From assembly GCF_029227915.1 (NCBI RefSeq), contig NC_079883.1, forward strand, positions 3,782,001-3,846,000: 64,000 nucleotides of DNA, given 5' to 3'. Position 1 is the first letter of the stretch. Every line of letters starts with the position of its first letter. Shown piece after piece: positions 58,724-64,000 of the stretch. The position numbers and the translations under genes are program-made. The notes beneath the pieces were generated by a model. It did no database searches. It saw only the letters and a program-made list of their open reading frames with translations, and was not told where the DNA came from. The DNA comes from Hydractinia symbiolongicarpus (lineage: Eukaryota > Cnidaria > Hydrozoa > Anthoathecata > Hydractiniidae).

Positions 58724-61700
58724 CATCATCATCATCATCATCATTCTCGGCTTAACGTCCGTTTTCCATGCTAGCATGGGTTGGACGGGGTATATTAATG
58801 ACCCTCTTCCAATCTGATCTAGACTGTGTTAGATCTAAACTCAACTTCCTCTCTATCAAGTCTGTCCTTATAACCTCCTGCCAAGTCTTTCTCGGTCTGC
58901 CTCTGGGCTGTGCCCCTGGAACTATCAAGTCTCTACACTTTCTTACCCAATTATCCTCCTCCATTCTTTCTTATCTGGATAACATCTTTAATTCTACGGA
59001 GACTTAGCCTGCTTCTTAGCTCATCTGAACTCTTTCTGTCTCTCAGACTGGCATTACACATCCACCTAACCATTCTCATATCATTCCTTTCTAAACGGTC
59101 AAGATCTTCCTGCTTCACTGCCCATGTCTCATTACCGTACAACATAACACTTCTTACACAGGCCTCATACAACCTACCTTTTACCTCAATTGACAGGACT
59201 CTGCTAGTCAATAAAGGAAGTAACTCTCTAAACTTTTTCCAAGCAGAACCTATCCTGCAAGTAACACTTCTTCCAACACCCCCTTCACTGCCCAACATAT
59301 CACCTAAGTAACAGAAGTTCTCAACTACCTCTAACGAGCCACTGTTGTACATCATTAAAACTGGAAATACTTCATTCTCTATAATCTCACCTTTGCAACG
59401 CTTGCATACAAACTGTATGTCAGCTCTTAACCTTCCACTAATACTACTGCACTTCTTATGTACCCAATGCTTGCAAGTCTGACAAAAAATTGAGTTACTA
59501 CCAACCCCTTTCCTGCAAACTCCACAAGGCCACTTTCCAACTACAAGGTCACACTTGGCTGCAATGCTACTTATCATGACTTTAGACTTTGCTGTGTTTA
59601 CCTTCAGCCTTTTCTCTTCTAGTCCTTTCTTCCACTTCTCAAACTTTTTAACTAATTCTTCCATCGACTCTGCTATGAGAACCAAATCATCTGCATACAA
59701 TAACTCCCATGGACAACCTGTTCTGAACTCCATCAACAGCGCTTCTAAGACTAGAATAAACAACAAAGGACTAAGTACAGAACCCTGATGTACACCAACA
59801 TTTACACTAAATTCATCACTAAGTGAATCGTTAATCCTGACACGACTTCTAGCATTGCTGTACATAGACTGAACCATCGTAACTAGCCACTCATCCACAC
59901 AATTTCTCATAGCCCACCAAATAACTTTACGTGGCACTCTATCAAAAGCTTTCTCTAAATCTACAAAGGCAAAATAGAGATTCTTTCTCTTTCCTAAATA
60001 CTTTTCCTGAAGCTGTCTGAGTAAAAATATTGCATCTGTAGTGCCACGCCCTGGAACAAAACCAAATTGCATCTTATCTATATCAATTCTTTCTCTAAGT
60101 AACTTATCAATCACTCTTTCAATAATTTTCATTACTTGATCAACCAACTTCAAACCTCTATAGTTACCCCTTTCTAATGCATCACCCTTGCCCTTGAAAC
60201 AATTCACTATTACACTCGACTGCCACTCACTCGGAATTTATAATCTGGTTAGCAAGACTTGTAATAAGCTTAACTCCAATATATCCAGATGCTTTTACCA
60301 TCTCTGCAACAATACCTGATACTCCTGCAGCCTTGCCAATCTTCAATTTCCTAAAAGCCTCCACTACCCATTCTGTCTTGATCTGCATAGCTGGCCCTTC
60401 TACAACATCATCATCAGACAAAATATCCTCGTCCCAATCAAACTCAGTGTTAAGCAACCTCTGATAATGATTTTTCCAAGCTACCCTTTTCTCCTCCTCT
60501 GTGCTAGCCAAAACACCTTCATCATTACGTATACACTTCTCACCTACAATATCTTGATTATTCTTCTTCATTTGCTTTGCTATCTTGAATACCTCATTGC
60601 GCTGGTCTTCCCTTCTTAACACTGCAAATCTGTTTCTCTCTGCTTCTGATTTTGCCTTATACACTGCTGTACCAGCGCGACGCTTAGCTTCTAAGTAAAT
60701 ATTTTTACTACCACCTGACTTCCACTCTATCTAAAGTTTCCTCTCTTCCTTTATACACTGGTCAACCTCATTATTCCACCACCAGGTCTGTCTATGTCTA
60801 GCTGGTCCTTTCGTCCACCCACAGGTATATCAGAAGCTTCTAGAAGACAATTCTTTAAAGTAGTCCAAGTACTTTCAACATTGTCACTATAACATTGACT
60901 ATTGTAGGCTAACTGCTGAACTTTTGCACTAAATTGTCTTGCTACAATCTCTTCCTTCAGCTTCCAGACTTTTCGACGGGGCCTGTACTTTCCCTTGGCT
61001 TCTTTAACACTCTTCAAGATAATATCACAAACCAGCAACCTATGCTGGGAAACACACTCTTCCCCTGATATAACTTTCACGTCCTTCACCACTTTCTTGT
61101 CTGACTTTCTAACCAGGAAGTAATCTATCTGTGTCTTACAACCACCTGACTCATATGTTATCAGCTTACTATGTCTCTTACTGAATGATGTGTTGCAAAC
61201 TACCATGTCCGTTGCCATTCCAAACTCAAACAATCTCTCCCCTTCCTTATTTCTGCTCCCAAATCAATAGCCTCCATGCACACCTCTATAACCTTCAGAT
61301 GACTTCCCAACATGACCATTAAAGTCGCCTCCCACCATGACAAGTTCAGTGTCTCCAAACTTCGATGTGACTGCTATTAACTCATCATAAAACTTATCTT
61401 TATCTTCCTCACTGAGTCCACACTGTGGAGCATAAACTGACAGAAAAGTGACAATCCTATTACCTATCAAAAACTTTATCACTATAATACGACTATTAAC
61501 ACGCATAACATCTATTCCTTTTTCTACCCACTTCTCTGCAACGAATATGCCAACTCCTCCATATCCATCACTATTACCAATCCAAAAAAGCTTATACCTT
61601 GCCCCGTTCCAGCCCTGTTTACGCAGTTTGTCTGATCAACTATTCTTACGGCCATTAATAAAGAGTTTTGGCATTGTTTTACAGCTGGATGCCCTTCCTA

Positions 61701-61882
61701 GCGCCAACCATTCACAGACCGGACTGGGTGTTTTTTTTTTAAAGTGACACCATCACTATGTGGCATTTCATGGGACTTCCACAATCGCCCCTTTAAACTA
61801 AGGTATGGTGGAGGACGTTCAACTCCTCTCTTGTCTCTTAAGGAGACCCTTCACCCAAGGAGACCTTAAGGAGACCCTTCAC
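58724..61882 (-). mobile_element. LINE-B copy 2, near full length, inserted into LINE-A
   Basis: Flanked by CCGTT at 58719-58723 and 61883-61887. On the minus strand: a 5' module (about 61882-61646) with GGTTGGCGCTAGGAAGGGCA, the second half of an APE-type endonuclease (ARYKLFWIGNSDG, SVYAPQCG, GGDFNGHVG), a linker with YESGGCKTQIDYFLV, then reverse transcriptase with FAFVDLEKAFD, GVHQGSVLSPLLF and YADD. Frames are broken near 60740 and 60220-60230. The endonuclease N-terminus is missing. The 3' end is TTAAGCCGAGAATGATGATG. The group is RTE-like ('craniofacial development protein 2-like' endonucleases), by recollection. Not autonomous. Confidence 0.9.
58951..60207 (-). CDS. LINE-B reverse transcriptase fragment with internal Cys-rich finger
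   Basis: The longest intact frame of LINE-B, 418 residues. It has reverse transcriptase boxes A (FAFVDLEKAFD), B (VHQGSVLSPLLF) and C (YADDLVLIAES). Next come eight Cys/His residues in PHD/RING-like spacing (CGVC, FCQTC, HWVHKKC, FVCKRC), and then the C-terminal region with LYGNETWAVKQEDLDRLE. A 26-bp deletion relative to copy 1 shifts the frame after DVIQIR, so the final part (DNWVRKCRDL, PRGRPRKTW) is out of frame at 58964-58752. Confidence 0.9.
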   Translation of the reverse strand: MNCFKGKGDALERGNYRGLKLVDQVMKIIERVIDKLLRERIDIDKMQFGFVPGRGTTDAIFLLRQLQEKYLGKRKNLYFAFVDLEKAFDRVPRKVIWWAMRNCVDEWLVTMVQSMYSNARSRVRINDSLSDEFSVNVGVHQGSVLSPLLFILVLEALLMEFRTGCPWELLYADDLVLIAESMEELVKKFEKWKKGLEEKRLKVNTAKSKVMISSIAAKCDLVVGKWPCGVCRKGVGSNSIFCQTCKHWVHKKCSSISGRLRADIQFVCKRCKGEIIENEVFPVLMMYNSGSLEVVENFCYLGDMLGSEGGVGRSVTCRIGSAWKKFRELLPLLTSRVLSIEVKGRLYEACVRSVMLYGNETWAVKQEDLDRLERNDMRMVRWMCNASLRDRKSSDELRSRLSLRRIKDVIQIRKNGGG

Positions 61883-63470
61883 CCGTTGGAGAAAGAAAAA
61901 TAGATGCAGAAAATAGATGTTATAAAGGAACTGGGAAAAGTGTTTTGAAGAAAAAGGAATCTTGGATCGAATAGTATCAGCAATAGAAAAAAAATAATCA
62001 TTAAAAGCATTGGATATTACAGAAGGATCAGTCACATTAGCATTGTCAAGGTTTAAACAGTTAGGAAAGGATGGCTTGGATTATTTAGTAGATATAATAG
62101 AACCTTATGAATATTTACAAGGTTATTGTTGAAATAGGAAGCATAAAACATTTTCTTACTCAGCCTACACAAGGACACGATTAAGTTATGATACTGCTTA
62201 TATTGATCATTAAGAGCAGATTTAATCAAAGGATCTTTAGCCTTTATAAAGGATTTATAAAGGCGATCACGTTGCTGAATAGACTTAATGATACCTTTAG
62301 TGATCCAAGGAATGGAATCACGCTTTTTTTGACGCCTTGTCAATAACCTTTCAATTTTTTTTCTCTGACCATGGCATTATTCTCAGGTGGGCAGATTACA
62401 GCTTTCTTTTGGAAGATTAAAAACTGAGGCAAGTGGTCAGAGATTGCAGTACAAATATTACCAGACATGGTGTCAAAGTTAGATGTATTAGAGAATATGT
62501 TATCTATAAGGGTGCTGGAGGAATTAGTTATTCTAGTAGGAAGAGTTATATGAGGAAGCAAGGAGAAAGAGGACGTTGTATCTAAGAAGTTTTCAACAGA
62601 TTTCTCAAGGTTACAATTTAATAAGTTGATGTTAAAGTCCCCTAAAAGAATCAACATTTTCTTTTCTTTGGATACAGTTTCTAATAAAGGGGACAAATAT
62701 AGTGTATTGAATTCATCCACTGACATGCTAGGATGTCTGTAGATGCACCCAACAACTACATTCCTCCCCTTGTTTTGAGATATCTCCACAAAAACAGATT
62801 CAAGTTCTTTGCTTTTGAATGCAAGTTGATTTAGTTTGTTACGACAAGTATAATTAAGTGAGGATGAAATACACAAAAGTGCACCTCCTTTATCAGAATC
62901 AGAAACAGTATGTTCAATGGAATAATCACATAAGGAGAGGTTTTCAGAGATATGATGACTGGATAATTTAGTCTCAGTAATACCAATGATACTGAAGTCA
63001 AACCAAAGTTGGTCGAGTAGGAGCTTTAGTTCATCAAAATGGAGAGAAAGGGATGCAATATTTAGGTGGAAAGCAGAAAAAGTTTTGTTACAAAAATTAT
63101 TAGAGGCAAATTCATCCCTATCATAATACTTACAGTTGACCTCCCCCTCAAAAGATTGATCCCAAATTTCAGTTTAAAGAGAATTTAACTGTGAAAAAAA
63201 GGTCTCAACAGATTGTTTGGAACAAGAGATGGGATACTTTTGTCAATATTAGAAGGGGCATCTTCACATAGTAAAGGAAAAATTTTTGGGCGACATTCGA
63301 TACAGTGCCAATCATCAGTGGAATTTTGTAGGGAGATATAATCACTATTAGCAAGGCCATTACAACGAATATGGATCCATTTGTTACAATAATCACATTG
63401 TACAGCTTTGTGATTAGAACTTACAGAATTGCCACAAATACCACAAGGGTACTGTGGCATTTATAGGTTA
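61883..63470 (-). mobile_element. LINE-A, 5' part with PHD finger and endonuclease
   Basis: In minus-strand order: a 91-residue frame with a PHD-type finger (CGICGNSV, VQCDYCNKWIHIRC, WHCIEC; 63460-63185), an APE endonuclease (HLNIASL, ETKLSS, GCIYRHPS, LLGDFNINLL, ISDHLPQ; about 63110-62340), and a linker (IPWITKGIIKSI; FNDYFFSIAD). Several frame breaks are present, one of them between the FSQFL and FLSPTD blocks next to the insertion. The architecture fits CR1/L2-group LINEs. Confidence 0.88.
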
Positions 63471-64000
63471 TAGGAGCTTACAATATAAAATAATAATATA
63501 AAAATTAGGACAAAACTAAAAAAACTAAAAACAGCAAAACAACAAAACAAAACAAATGAGCAGAGTAATAACACAAACAATCTATCTAGAAATTTAACAC
63601 TAGTGTCTTTTAGTTAGGTTAAGAGACACAGACTAAATTTCTAGAAAGTTGTAAACACAAAGTGGTATAGCTAGCTAAACCACATAATTATACACTTGGG
63701 ATAGATCATAATGTACAATAATAGAAAAACTAAAATGAACTATCAAAGGAACTGACAAAAGAAAAAAGAGTAAGATCAGAGGAGCTTTGGATGTGATTAA
63801 GAAAACTAGTTAAAGACGGAGAACCCTACTAGGAGAAGAGCTCTGGGTGTAGTGGAGAAGAGTAATTTTATTGGGAGCATGCACATAAGTTTAAGACAGT
63901 ATTTTCTACCCAGCCTAGCATTTCCACCCAATTCCACCAAATTATCCTCAGTTTATTCTTTATGAAAATCGAGATAAATTTTCTACTCTAAGTTTATGTT
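63471..64000. other. Sequence beyond the LINE-A PHD frame
   Basis: AT-rich sequence without frames. The start may be LINE-A 5' UTR. The element boundary was not located. Confidence 0.4.

Overview
The window looks like intron-bearing, AT-rich animal nuclear DNA packed with transposon debris. A cnidarian, most likely a hydrozoan, is my best guess. The reasons are two tandem astacin metalloproteases each ending in a ShK domain, a single-exon glycosyltransferase pair, and many short fold-back elements ending in a CCTCGTCCCCAGGGC-like motif that I associate with cnidarian genomes. The species call is inference. No bacterial, organellar or viral genes are evident.

Layout. 1-5.8 kb is repeat territory: a dead LINE copy inserted in an older repeat, a nest of terminal-inverted-repeat (TIR) elements, and a 246-bp perfect TCTG microsatellite. 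5.8-12.2 kb (+) holds a four-exon TTLL12-like gene whose second exon inserts a UBA-like and a NudC-type CS domain into the family layout. 12.2-20.4 kb has no gene I can support. It contains a striking 2.2-kb inverted-repeat element (14.0-16.2 kb) whose ends carry palindromes on a 22-bp period and whose core is a higher-order satellite. 20.4-21.5 kb (-) is a three-exon bZIP factor resembling ATF3/JDP2. 22.1-25.4 kb is again mobile DNA, including a 381-bp tandem unit with hammerhead-ribozyme-like core sequence and a tRNA-derived module. 25.8-28.9 kb (+) is a five-exon D-glutamate cyclase gene whose stop codon lies in the first unit of a 30-bp minisatellite. 32.7-41.8 kb (-) carries two complete six-exon astacin-ShK genes with the same intron phases. 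43.4-47.5 kb (+) carries two intronless, divergent GT31 glycosyltransferase-like genes with altered DxD motifs. 48.0-52.6 kb (+) is a two-exon EF-hand/WD40 protein. 53.8-56.2 kb (-) is a five-exon four-span membrane protein I cannot name. 57.4-64.0 kb is retroelement territory: a decayed integrase-core relic, then one LINE (B) nested inside a second LINE (A) with a 5-bp target-site duplication.

All multi-exon models were assembled by eye from GT/AG sites, phase agreement and family similarity. Each keeps one open frame from start to stop. The genes do not form an obvious pathway. The only clear functional clusters are the tandem astacins and the tandem GT31 genes, both consistent with local duplication.
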